From assembly GCA_020426065.1 (NCBI GenBank), contig JAGQQT010000038.1, positions 1 to 14,276 of the forward strand: DNA of 14,276 nt. Direction: 5' to 3'. The number at the start of each line of letters is the position of its first letter. Positions within the stretch are counted from its first letter, which is position 1. This document shows positions 7,527 to 14,276 of this stretch, in pieces. This DNA is from Planctomycetaceae bacterium (lineage in GTDB: Bacteria > Planctomycetota > Planctomycetia > Planctomycetales > Planctomycetaceae). A program made the position numbers and the translations under genes. Under the pieces are notes generated by a model, which was not told where the DNA came from, did no database searches, and saw nothing but the letters and a program-made list of their open reading frames with translations.

Positions 7527-7535
7527 TGGTCAATC

Positions 7536-8093
7536 GTGGCCCGTTTACTTGAAAAGTATCGCAGCGAAATCATTCCCGCTTTACAGCAGGAACTGGGCCG
7601 TAAGAACGTCCACTCGCTTCCGCACATTGAAAAAATCGTGTTGAACATGGGTCTGGGAAAAGCCGTGCAGGATCGCAAGCGACTGGAAGAGGCGCTTGAG
7701 CACATGGCTGTCATTGCCGGCCAGAAGCCGCAGATTACCCGAGCCAAAAAGTCCGTCGCCGGTTTCAAACTGCGTGAAGGAATGGAGATTGGCTGCAGCG
7801 TGACATTGCGTGGCTTGCGGATGTACGAGTTTCTCGATCGTCTGATCACACTCGCTCTGCCCCGAGTTCGCGACTTTCGGGGTGTGAAGCCGAATGCATT
7901 TGACGGAAATGGAAACTACAGCCTCGGGCTTTCCGAGCAAATGGTGTTTCCCGAAGTTGATGCCGATAATGCCAAGTTCACCCAGGGGATGAACATCACC
8001 ATTGTCACATCTGCCAAAAATAATGATGAAGCCAAAACGCTCCTGACGAAATTCGGATTTCCATTCCGTAAGCCAGGCACGACAGGCCGGTAA
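7536..8093 (+). CDS. rplE: 50S ribosomal protein L5
   Basis: L5 joins 5S rRNA and L18 in the central protuberance and contacts P-site tRNA. With the GTG start at 7536 the product is 185 residues (E. coli 179). Family blocks are RLLEKYRSEIIPAL, HSLPHIEKIVLNMGLGKAVQD, ITGQKP-like IAGQKPQITRAKKSVAGFKLREGMEIGC, VTLRGLRMYEFLDRLITLALPRVRDFRG and NYSLGLSEQMVFPE. The C-terminal NITIVTSAKNNDEAKTLLTKFGFPF also fits. S14 (rpsN), which usually follows L5, is absent: the next gene is rpsH, 107 nt downstream. Confidence 0.97.
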   Translation: MARLLEKYRSEIIPALQQELGRKNVHSLPHIEKIVLNMGLGKAVQDRKRLEEALEHMAVIAGQKPQITRAKKSVAGFKLREGMEIGCSVTLRGLRMYEFLDRLITLALPRVRDFRGVKPNAFDGNGNYSLGLSEQMVFPEVDADNAKFTQGMNITIVTSAKNNDEAKTLLTKFGFPFRKPGTTGR

Positions 8094-8138
8094 TCGATAA
8101 GATACAAGAACAGGTGGTCCTGGTGACCGCTAGTGTGT

Positions 8139-8155
8139 GGTGTCCAGAGGACACC
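8139..8155 (+). other. Strong hairpin in the rplE-rpsH gap, at the usual rpsN position
   Basis: GGTGTCC 8139-8145 pairs perfectly with GGACACC 8149-8155 around a 3-nt AGA loop; two further G-U pairs can extend it. No T-run follows, so it is not an intrinsic terminator. A 107-nt gap is too short for the ~60-residue S14, and no S14-like residues or CxxC pairs are seen in it. Confidence 0.4.
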
Positions 8156-8200
8156 GTCGTCTGTTTCCAGTAGATTTCATTTTCTGAGGATTCCGCAACC

Positions 8201-8596
8201 ATGATGACTGATCCGGTTGCTGACATGTTGACCCGCATTCGCAATGCGATCGCGATTGAGCGTCAAGTTGTTGACATTCCCACTTCCCGTCTCAAACGCG
8301 GGATCGCAGATGTGCTGAAGCGTGAAGGCTACATCTGGGATTTCGAAGAAATTGAACAGGCTCCCCAGGGAGTCCTGCGTTTGCGGTTGAAGTATGGTCC
8401 GAATGGCGAGCGGGTCATTCAGAAAATCACTCGAACCAGTAAACCGGGTCGACGGATTTATTCCAGCATGAAAAGCACCCCAACCATTAAACAGGGAATG
8501 GGGATTACGATTCTCTCCACCAACCAGGGCGTGTTGAGTAATCGGGAAGCGAAGGCAAAAGGTGTTGGCGGAGAAATTCTCTGCACGATCTGGTAA
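8201..8596 (+). CDS. rpsH: 30S ribosomal protein S8
   Basis: S8 is a central-domain 16S rRNA-binding protein and, in E. coli, the translational repressor of the spc operon. The 131-residue product (E. coli 130) shows DPVADMLTRIRNAI, the IPTSRLKRGIADVLKREGYI helix, a beta region with KITRTSKPGRRIY, and the C-terminal motif STNQGVLSNREAKAKGVGGEILC. The first of two adjacent ATG codons (8201) is used because GAGGA 8186-8190 is 10 nt upstream; 8204 is possible. It directly follows L5 because S14 is missing. Confidence 0.97.
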   Translation: MMTDPVADMLTRIRNAIAIERQVVDIPTSRLKRGIADVLKREGYIWDFEEIEQAPQGVLRLRLKYGPNGERVIQKITRTSKPGRRIYSSMKSTPTIKQGMGITILSTNQGVLSNREAKAKGVGGEILCTIW

Positions 8597-8655
8597 AACC
8601 CACCGGTCATCAGCGAGAAATCTCGCGAATTTGAAGTTGCGAAGGTCAAAGTGAC

Positions 8656-9201
8656 ATGTCACGAATTGGAAACAAACCGATTGCGATTCCCGACAAGGTT
8701 GAGGTTTCGCTCAAAGGTCGAACGGTAACCGTCAAGGGGCCAGTCGGCACACTGACTCTGGATCATCATCCCGGAGTGACAGTTGCCATCGAGCAGGATC
8801 CTGCGCAGATTGTGGTCTCTCGTCCGGATGATGCCCGTCAAAGCCGTGCTCTGCATGGATTGACCCGCAGCCTGCTGAACAACATGGTGACTGGAGTTGT
8901 CACCCCATTTGAAAAACGTCTGGAAGTGGTGGGGGTCGGTTACAATGCCTCCATGCAGGGAGCAAAACTGGCTCTGCAGGTTGGATTTGCCAATACAATC
9001 ACCCTACCGATTCCGCCAGGTGTAACCTGCGAGTTGCCTTCCGGTACCCTGATTATTCTGAAGAGCCCGGACAAGCATGCTGTCGGACAGTTTGCCGCCA
9101 ACATCCGCCAGGTTCGTCCACCTGAACCCTACAAGGGAAAAGGTGTTCGTTACCAGGGCGAGCAAATCCGCCGCAAAGCAGGAAAAGCCTTCGCGAAGTA
9201 A
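8656..9201 (+). CDS. rplF: 50S ribosomal protein L6
   Basis: L6 has two similar alpha/beta domains and sits near the factor-binding site and sarcin-ricin loop. The 181-residue product starts at ATG 8656 (MSRIGNKPIAIPDKVEV). It contains VTVKGPVGTL in domain 1 and, in domain 2, EKRLEVVGVGYNASMQG, LALQVGFAN and the signature LKSPDKHAVGQFAANIR with RPPEPYKGKGVRY. Length is typical (E. coli 177). GAAGG about 12 nt upstream is a plausible ribosome-binding site. The short gap before it contains GCGAG/CTCGC (8613-8626). Confidence 0.97.
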   Translation: MSRIGNKPIAIPDKVEVSLKGRTVTVKGPVGTLTLDHHPGVTVAIEQDPAQIVVSRPDDARQSRALHGLTRSLLNNMVTGVVTPFEKRLEVVGVGYNASMQGAKLALQVGFANTITLPIPPGVTCELPSGTLIILKSPDKHAVGQFAANIRQVRPPEPYKGKGVRYQGEQIRRKAGKAFAK

Positions 9202-9294
9202 TTATCTACGGGCTGTTTCGGTTCGCGAATCGGCTCACAATCGGGTATGATTTGAAAATCATTTTGTGTCATTGAAGCAGTTGGCGGTTTTAAG

Positions 9295-9660
9295 ATGAAA
9301 ATTCAAAAGCGAGTCATCAAGAGGCGGGTTCGACGCGGGTTTCGGGTGCGAAATCGCATCCGTTCCATTGGTCACCTGCGTCTGTCTGTGTTTCGCAGCA
9401 ATCGACACATGTATGCCCAGATTATCGATGATAATAAAGGGGTCACTCTGGCCTCGGCCAGTACGATGGAGCCAGCTGTTGCTGGACCCACCAAGTATGC
9501 GGGAAATGTTGATGCCGCTGTCAAGGTTGGTCGTCTGATTGCAGAGCGTGCCAAAGAGAAGGGGATTAAAGAAGTCGCCTTCGATCGGGGAAGTTACAAA
9601 TACCACGGCCGGGTGAAAGCACTGGCCGATGCCGCTCGGGAAGGCGGATTGGAATTCTAG
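9295..9660 (+). CDS. rplR: 50S ribosomal protein L18
   Basis: L18 binds 5S rRNA with L5 in the central protuberance. The 121-residue product has a very basic N-terminus ([21 protein letters not shown]) and then the conserved core: [27 protein letters not shown], a [23 protein letters not shown] segment and [23 protein letters not shown] 9295 agrees with the family start, but no clear Shine-Dalgarno precedes it (the nearest purine stretch is part of TTGGCGG). Initiation may depend on another signal or on coupling. The gap from rplF contains an AT-rich hairpin (9247-9262) without terminator character. Confidence 0.96.
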   Translation: MKIQKRVIKRRVRRGFRVRNRIRSIGHLRLSVFRSNRHMYAQIIDDNKGVTLASASTMEPAVAGPTKYAGNVDAAVKVGRLIAERAKEKGIKEVAFDRGSYKYHGRVKALADAAREGGLEF

Positions 9661-9727
9661 AACAACTGATCGTGTCCGCAGCCTTCCATTGAGCTGAAGA
9701 CCATTCATAAATTTCGGGAGTGTTTTT

Positions 9728-10207
9728 GTGGCTACAGAATCCAAATCTGATACGCAGGAAGAAGTCGTTCAAATTCGACGCTGTGCCTGCGTCGTCAAAG
9801 GCGGACGTCGTTTCAGCTTTGCAGCAATGGTTGTTGTCGGCAATCAGAATGGCGAAGTCGGCTGGGGATATGGAAAAGGGAATGAAGTTCCCAATGCCGT
9901 TGAAAAAGCTGTGAAAGACGCTTCCAAGCACAAGATTCGCGTGAATTTCAACGGAGCAACCATCCCTCACGAAGTGGAAGGCCGCTTCGGTTCCGCTCGC
10001 GTGCTGCTGCTGCCAGCCAACCCTGGTACCGGCATTATCGCCGGTTCTTCGGTCCGGGCAGTGGTTGAGTCAGCTGGTGCCAAAGACATTCTGACCAAGG
10101 TTCGAGGATCAACCAACCCGATCAATGTTGTCAAAGCAACTTTCGATGCATTGTCCAAGTTGCGAAACCGGGAAGACTTTGCCCGCCTGCGTGGCGTGGA
10201 AGTCTAA
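9728..10207 (+). CDS. rpsE: 30S ribosomal protein S5
   Basis: S5 lies at the mRNA entrance and influences decoding accuracy; its N-terminal loop is the classic site of spectinomycin-resistance mutations. The 159-residue product starts at GTG 9728 with GGGAG 9716-9720 upstream by 7 nt. The N-terminal double-stranded-RNA-binding-like domain shows CACVVKGGRRFSFAAMVVVG (residues 19-38, including the KGG loop) and GWGYGKGNEVPNAVEKA. The second domain has VLLLPANPGTGIIAGSSVRAV and AGAKDILTKVRGSTNPINVVKAT. Length is near E. coli's 167. L30, which usually follows S5, is absent; the gap to rplO is only 92 nt. Confidence 0.97.
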   Translation: MATESKSDTQEEVVQIRRCACVVKGGRRFSFAAMVVVGNQNGEVGWGYGKGNEVPNAVEKAVKDASKHKIRVNFNGATIPHEVEGRFGSARVLLLPANPGTGIIAGSSVRAVVESAGAKDILTKVRGSTNPINVVKATFDALSKLRNREDFARLRGVEV

Positions 10208-10299
10208 GCCTGATTATTCCAGGCAGTCATTCAATACTGCCATTCTCCATATCGTCTGAGCGAGCCGTTGTTGCGGCGAAAAAAGTAAAGAGTGAAGAC

Positions 10300-10776
<477 letters not shown>

Positions 10777-10803
10777 GGCTTCCTTCAGAATTCAAATGAA
10801 ATC

Positions 10804-10829
10804 AGCCTTCCTTCGTGGAAGGCTTTTTT
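10804..10829 (+). terminator. Intrinsic terminator after rplO
   Basis: AGCCTTCC 10804-10811 pairs perfectly with GGAAGGCT 10817-10824 around the 5-nt loop TTCGT, and the stem runs straight into six T residues (10824-10829). Stem, loop and U-tract are canonical. It should end or strongly reduce transcription from the S10-spc genes before secY. Confidence 0.85.
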
Positions 10830-11314
10830 CATGGAAAAACATTGCCGTCAGTTTGTGCGGATACTGGAACATTGGTTCGGGCAGGAGGATTTCCTCGAAT
10901 CTGGCCAGACACAGCGGAATTCCCTGAAATTCCGTTTGTCAAGCTTGCCAAAAAGGACTCCATCCGCGAAAACTCTGCTACTCAGAACTGAATGAAGATG
11001 CTACAACGGGCAAATTAGCGAAAATCTGCGGGAAAATTTCACAGGGACGTCTGGCTTGGAGGCCAAAGTTCCAGAGAATTCTTTCAACAGGACAGTCTCA
11101 TTTCGGCCAGTTCAGGCTGAAATCAGAAAATCGAGCGGGATTTTGTTGATTGACTGTCCGTTGTTATGGCGGGCTCTTATTGAGCCTGCAGCACAGTATG
11201 AACAATGCGGAATCAGATTCCGCCTGAATGTATTGAAAACAGACTACATCGACTTCTCTCATCGTTCCAGTTTAGAGACTGGCAGGGTGAGCCAGCACAG
11301 CAGGGATCAGAGCA
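10830..11314 (+). other. Gap before secY: no gene, leader hairpins, uncertain promoter
   Basis: This stretch between the terminator and secY shows no recognisable coding sequence. The open frames present either run out of frame into secY (11056 onward) or resemble no known protein. L30 and adenylate kinase are not found. Because the terminator lies upstream, a secY promoter is expected here, but none is convincing; the best partial match is TTGACT 11150-11155 with TCTTAT 11175-11180 at a poor 19-nt spacing. Three hairpins occupy 11169-11282. Confidence 0.6.
11169..11282 (+). promoter_or_regulatory. Hairpins in the presumed secY leader
   Basis: Stem 1 joins GCGGGCTC 11169-11176 to GAGCCTGC 11182-11189 (8 bp, one G-U, loop TTATT). 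Stem 2 joins GCGGAAT 11207-11213 to ATTCCGC 11217-11223 (7 bp perfect, 3-nt loop). Stem 3 joins CCAGT 11267-11271 to ACTGG 11278-11282. None has a T-run. Two strong stems within 60 nt are more than expected by chance in a short stretch, but a regulatory role is only inferred. Confidence 0.35.
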
Positions 11315-12682
11315 ATGCTCGGAAAGTTCATCATCATGTTCCGCATACCCGAGTTGCGGAACAAAATCTTACTGACGATTGGACTGTTGGCCGTTTATCG
11401 GCTAGGTTTCTGGATTCCGCTGCCATTTATTGACCAGGATCTGTTTCGGAGTCAGATGGAACGCCTGCAGCAGGGTGGTTCCGGCTTTGGTCAGGTGATC
11501 CAGATGGTCTCGCTGTTCTCCGCTTCCAATCTGGGGAACTCAACGATCTTCGGACTGGGGATCATGCCTTACATTTCGGCATCGATCATATTTCAGCTGA
11601 TGGGGTCGGTCTACCCTCCACTCGAACAGTTGCAGAAGGAAGGGGAATCGGGCCGCAAAAAAATCAATGAATACACCCGTTATGCCACGGTTGTGATCTG
11701 TCTGCTGCAGAGCTTTTTCTGGATTCGGGCCATTTCTGGTGGTTTTGGTTCCGACAGTGCGGGGTTGATTATCCCGGAATACGACTGGTGGTTCTGCCAT
11801 ATGATCGGAGCGTTGATCATGACGGCAGGGACCATTTTTCTGATGTGGCTGGGTGAGCAGATCGACGAGTATGGTGTCGGGAACGGAATCAGTCTGCTGA
11901 TTATGGCCGGGATTCTGGCCCAGATGCCGACTTCCATGTGGGACTTCCTGCAGCCAGCTCTCAAAGACGGGATTCGTGCGGGGACTCAAACCGGCATTGA
12001 CCGGCTGATCCTGCTGGTTGGCCTGTTTATTGGTGTTGTGGTGGGTGTGATTGCCATGACTCAGGGCCAGCGCCGGATTCCAATTCAAAGTGCCAAGCAT
12101 GTGCGGGGACGCCGGGTTGCAGGTGGTCAACGGCAGTATCTGCCACTGAAAGTCAACCAGGCTGGGGTGATGCCCATTATTTTCGCTTCCAGCCTACTGA
12201 TGTTCCCTTACTTCCTGTTCTCTCAGGCATCGGCCATTTTCTCGGATTCGCTCACGCTGCGGACACTTGCTGATGCATTCGGGCAGGGTCGGGGCTTTAT
12301 CTACAACGCCTGCTACATCGGGTTGATTTACTTCTTCTGCTACTTCTGGACAGCGATCACGTTTAACCCGAAAGATATGGCCAACAATCTGAAAGATTAT
12401 GGCAGCTTCATACCGGGGTATCGTCCGGGAACCCGGACTGCGACGTACCTGGAGCAGGTGATGGTGCGTATTACGTTTGTCGGGGCAGGTTTCCTGGCCA
12501 TCGTGGCAATCATTCCCACCATTGTTGCCCGGTGGATGAATATCCCCTTCATGCTGGCCAGTTTTTACGGAGGAACCGGGTTGCTGATCGTGGTGTCTGT
12601 GGCACTGGATCTGGTTCAGAAAATTGACAGTCACCTGGTGATGAGAAACTACACCGGGATGCTGGAATCGGATGATGTTTAA
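11315..12682 (+). CDS. secY: Preprotein translocase subunit SecY
   Basis: SecY is the channel subunit of the SecYEG translocase in the inner membrane. The 455-residue product (E. coli 443) starts at ATG 11315 with AGGGAT 7 nt upstream. Ten membrane segments can be placed roughly at 18-37, 76-97, 121-140, 163-181, 188-205, 229-250, 283-305, 328-350, 388-408 and 415-436. The FSASNLGNSTIFGLGIMPYI stretch covers the plug/TM2 region. The cytosolic loop between TM6 and TM7 has GQRRIPIQSAK; that between TM8 and TM9 has NPKDMANNLKDYGSFIPGYRPG, including the arginine important for SecA-driven transport. A terminator and a 538-nt gap separate it from rplO. map follows after 45 nt; adk is absent between them. 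Confidence 0.97.
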   Translation: MLGKFIIMFRIPELRNKILLTIGLLAVYRLGFWIPLPFIDQDLFRSQMERLQQGGSGFGQVIQMVSLFSASNLGNSTIFGLGIMPYISASIIFQLMGSVYPPLEQLQKEGESGRKKINEYTRYATVVICLLQSFFWIRAISGGFGSDSAGLIIPEYDWWFCHMIGALIMTAGTIFLMWLGEQIDEYGVGNGISLLIMAGILAQMPTSMWDFLQPALKDGIRAGTQTGIDRLILLVGLFIGVVVGVIAMTQGQRRIPIQSAKHVRGRRVAGGQRQYLPLKVNQAGVMPIIFASSLLMFPYFLFSQASAIFSDSLTLRTLADAFGQGRGFIYNACYIGLIYFFCYFWTAITFNPKDMANNLKDYGSFIPGYRPGTRTATYLEQVMVRITFVGAGFLAIVAIIPTIVARWMNIPFMLASFYGGTGLLIVVSVALDLVQKIDSHLVMRNYTGMLESDDV

Positions 12683-12712
12683 GCAGCCAGTTGGTGAAAC
12701 AGGCAGGTTATC

Positions 12713-12720
12713 AGGAAGGA
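12713..12720 (+). promoter_or_regulatory. Ribosome-binding site for the TTG start of map
   Basis: Within AGGAAGGA (12713-12720) the GGA core ends 7 nt before TTG 12728. An out-of-frame ATG at 12720 runs only three codons before TGA, and the first in-frame ATG would remove the conserved N-terminus. Confidence 0.75.
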
Positions 12721-12727
12721 TGAAAGT

Positions 12728-13525
12728 TTGATCGTTCTGAAAAGTGCACGCGAGATTGAAAAAATGCGTGCGGCAGGCCTGCTTGTTTCTGAAGCTCATG
12801 CCTTGATTTCCCGGATGATCAGGCCGGGGATCAAAACCGCTGAGATCGACCTGGCGGTGGAGAAGCTGTTTGAGGAGCGAGGTGCAATCCCCTTGTTCAA
12901 GGGAGTTCCTGGCCCTGTCCCGTTTCCATCTGTTTGCTGCATTTCCGTGAATGAGGAAATCGTTCACGGAATTCCGGGTAAGCGGAAACTGGTTTCCGGT
13001 GATATTGTCAGTGTTGATACGGGTTGCAAGCTGAATGGCTGGTGCGGGGATTCTGCCTGGACCTATCCGGTAGGCGAGGTCAGCGAAGAAAAGCGGAAGC
13101 TGCTCGATGTTGGTGAAAAGGTTCTGGATCTGGCCATCGAGTTAATGGGGCAGTGCCGCTGGTGGAGTGAAGTGGCAACCCAGATGGATGAGTACGTCAG
13201 GGCAAATGGTTTCAGTTCCGTCGAGGATTTCGTCGGGCATGGGATCGGCCGGGAGATGCATGAAGATCCCCAGGTTCCCCATTACTGCGACAAGGAAACT
13301 CTCGATTCGGATTTCGAGTTGAAGCCTGGTCTCGTGATTGCAGTTGAGCCGATGGTTAATGCCGGAACAAAACGGTTAGCCCTGGCCAATGATCATTGGA
13401 CGGTTTATACGCGGGACCGAAAGCCGAGTGTTCATTTTGAGCACACTGTCGCGCTGACTGCTGAGGGGCCAGTGATCCTGACTCCCCGACCGGGTCGTTA
13501 TGAACTGGGGACGGCAACGGCCTGA
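12728..13525 (+). CDS. map: Methionine aminopeptidase, type I
   Basis: This metalloenzyme removes the initiator methionine from nascent proteins. The 265-residue product (E. coli 264) begins at a TTG codon: the first in-frame residues [16 protein letters not shown] match the family start, and a strong Shine-Dalgarno lies 7 nt upstream. All five metal ligands of the pita-bread fold are visible: Asp97 (SVDTG), Asp108 (GDSA), His171 (GHGIG), Glu207 (AVEPM) and Glu238 (HFEHT). His80 (VHGIP) corresponds to the conserved substrate-side histidine. There is no N-terminal zinc-finger extension. It is separated from secY by 45 nt, so the two are probably co-transcribed. The usual following infA gene is not present. 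Confidence 0.97.
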   Translation: MIVLKSAREIEKMRAAGLLVSEAHALISRMIRPGIKTAEIDLAVEKLFEERGAIPLFKGVPGPVPFPSVCCISVNEEIVHGIPGKRKLVSGDIVSVDTGCKLNGWCGDSAWTYPVGEVSEEKRKLLDVGEKVLDLAIELMGQCRWWSEVATQMDEYVRANGFSSVEDFVGHGIGREMHEDPQVPHYCDKETLDSDFELKPGLVIAVEPMVNAGTKRLALANDHWTVYTRDRKPSVHFEHTVALTAEGPVILTPRPGRYELGTATA

Positions 13526-13689
13526 TGAGCCTGGAAAAGTGGTGAAGTGGGGTTTCCAGCCGGGAAATCCGGAGGAAATCAGGCCGGCGGGTTCGGAATC
13601 GATGTTGGGCTGGAGGGTGGGTTTCAGGCTTGAATTTTCTGGTTCAACCTGGGCGAAAAGAGGATTTTTGGTTTTCCCTGCTGGTTGGC

Positions 13690-13719
13690 TTGTCAGCACG
13701 AGGCAGTGTGGATTATACT
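13690..13719 (+). promoter_or_regulatory. Candidate sigma70 promoter for the rpmJ-rpsM (alpha) unit
   Basis: TTGTCA (13690-13695, 5 of 6 matches to TTGACA) is followed by 18 nt and TATACT (13714-13719, 5 of 6 matches to TATAAT). Transcription would start near 13726, giving a leader of about 265 nt before rpmJ. This is the strongest -10 element seen in the gaps I examined. Predicted from sequence only. Confidence 0.65.
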
Positions 13720-13948
13720 CCTCCGTTCCAAAATCGAACAGAACTGGTGCTAGCGTTACGGACTGTCCGGAAACTCTTGATTGGTAACGGGATACAGTCA
13801 TTTCTCTTCCTCAGGCAGGTGTGCCGGGAAGTGAAACAGAAGATCAACGCAGGAACGATTTCGGGGACTGCCAGCTGGGTGGTCAGTAAGTGAAGTGATA
13901 ATCTGCTGATTCTTCAGTGGGTTTGGAATAACAGGCAGAGTCAAATCG

Positions 13949-13977
13949 CGGACACACAGTCCGGCAATTCTGTGAGG
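13949..13977 (+). promoter_or_regulatory. Alternative stems next to the rpmJ ribosome-binding site
   Basis: CGGAC 13949-13953 pairs with GTCCG 13959-13963. Alternatively CACAG 13955-13959 pairs with CTGTG 13970-13974, which touches the GAGG of the Shine-Dalgarno (about 13974-13977). The two share G13959 and cannot coexist. Both stems are only 5 bp, so this is a weak prediction. Confidence 0.25.
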
Positions 13978-13991
13978 AAAGTGTTGTCGTC

Positions 13992-14108
13992 ATGAAAGTT
14001 CGGGCGAGTGTTAAGCGGATTTGCGAGAACTGTAAAGTGGTTCGCCGTAAAGGTCGCGTTTATGTGATCTGCTCCAGCAATCCCAAGCACAAGCAGCGTC
14101 AGGGCTAA
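13992..14108 (+). CDS. rpmJ: 50S ribosomal protein L36, zinc-binding form
   Basis: L36 is the smallest large-subunit protein and stabilises 23S rRNA near the factor-binding region. The complete product is 38 residues, [15 protein letters not shown]... ending NPKHKQRQG, with the zinc ligands Cys11, Cys14, Cys27 and His33 all present. The start ATG 13992 is preceded by GAGGAAAG about 10 nt upstream. It begins the alpha cluster here, 466 nt after map and downstream of its own candidate promoter. Confidence 0.97.
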   Translation: MKVRASVKRICENCKVVRRKGRVYVICSSNPKHKQRQG

Positions 14109-14218
14109 GCTCTGTAGTTGTGCCGGTGTTGTCGGTGAAAGTAGAGCCGGGATATCCGGTTTGAATAAAACATTCTTTGAGAATTATTTCGTAGTTCAGG
14201 CAGGGGAGCCGTAAGAGT

Positions 14219-14276
14219 ATGCCTCGCGTACAAGGTGTCGACATTCCGAATAACAAGGCTGCGTATATTTCGTTGA
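14219..14276 (+). CDS. rpsM: 30S ribosomal protein S13, first 19 codons
   Basis: The frame starts at ATG 14219 and runs off the window edge; MPRVQGVDIPNNKAAYISL is a typical S13 N-terminus. S13 lies in the 30S head, contacts S19 and P-site tRNA, and forms intersubunit bridges. GGGGAG at about 14203-14208 is an acceptable ribosome-binding site. The 110-nt gap from rpmJ contains only short hairpins (for example ATTCT/AGAAT 14172-14184). Order rpmJ-rpsM is canonical and predicts rpsK, rpoA and rplQ beyond the window. Confidence 0.93.
   Translation, partial: MPRVQGVDIPNNKAAYISL

Larger units (their letters stand above)
13526..13991 (+). other. Gap between map and rpmJ: promoter and leader, no gene recognised
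   Basis: This 466-nt gap would be long enough for infA, but no IF-1-like sequence is present in any frame; the open frames here resemble nothing known to me. Just after map, CTGGAAA 13531-13537 can pair with TTTCCAG 13553-13559, and GG-GAAAA 13652-13659 with TTTTC-CC 13672-13678 around a bulge. Neither is a clean terminator. A strong promoter lies at 13690-13719. In the leader, CGGAC/GTCCG occurs at 13759-13769 and again at 13949-13963. Confidence 0.6.

Noticed and set aside
9247..9265. AT-rich hairpin with short T-run before rplR
   Set aside because: The stem has no GC clamp and only four T residues follow; unlikely to terminate.
11150..11180. TTGACT / TCTTAT promoter for secY
   Set aside because: Spacing of 19 nt and a poor -10 make it no better than background, although a promoter is expected in this gap.
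11056..11433. 125-codon open frame overlapping the start of secY
   Set aside because: It runs out of frame into secY, has no recognisable domain and no good ribosome-binding site; the secY frame explains the overlap.
13500..13893. Two overlapping frames in the map-rpmJ gap, checked as possible infA or S14
   Set aside because: Neither shows IF-1 OB-fold or S14 features; one starts inside map and both cross the candidate promoter.

Overview
The window carries most of a bacterial S10-spc ribosomal-protein gene cluster plus the start of the alpha cluster, all on the + strand: S10, L3, L4, L23, L2, S19, L22, S3, L16, L29, S17, L14, L24, L5, S8, L6, L18, S5, L15, SecY, methionine aminopeptidase, L36 and the first codons of S13. 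The gene before S10 is the 3' end of a DUF6807 (PmoA-like) gene, a family common in Planctomycetota and Verrucomicrobiota. That neighbour, an enlarged L3, the planctomycete-like SecY N-terminus and L24/L2 sequences, the loose gene spacing and a base composition slightly above 50% GC suggest a planctomycete, probably Planctomycetaceae-like. This placement is inference.

Layout: 2-535, C-terminal part of the DUF6807 gene. 536-849, a gap with a very good sigma70-type promoter (643-671) and a hairpin-rich leader. 850-10776, nineteen ribosomal-protein genes. Their gaps are mostly 45-150 nt, much looser than in E. coli, except that rplP starts 62 nt inside rpsC. 10777-11314, a gap with a canonical intrinsic terminator just after rplO and hairpins before secY. 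11315-13525, secY and map. 13526-13991, a gap with a second strong promoter (13690-13719). 13992-14276, rpmJ and the start of rpsM.

Genes usual in these clusters but absent here are rpsN (S14, between L5 and S8), rpmD (L30, between S5 and L15), adk (between secY and map) and infA (between map and rpmJ). The str genes (rpsL, rpsG, fusA, tuf) are also not upstream of rpsJ. The terminator and second promoter imply at least three transcription units: S10-to-L15, secY-map, and rpmJ-rpsM onward.

No mobile element, CRISPR, tRNA, rRNA or unknown protein system was found. The most interesting unexplained signal is RNA-level: a three-segment, mutually exclusive stem arrangement between rpsJ and rplC that resembles an attenuator, with lesser examples elsewhere. 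Perfect 6-bp inverted repeats are expected by chance in about 2 kb of gaps, so only the longer or compound structures are given weight.
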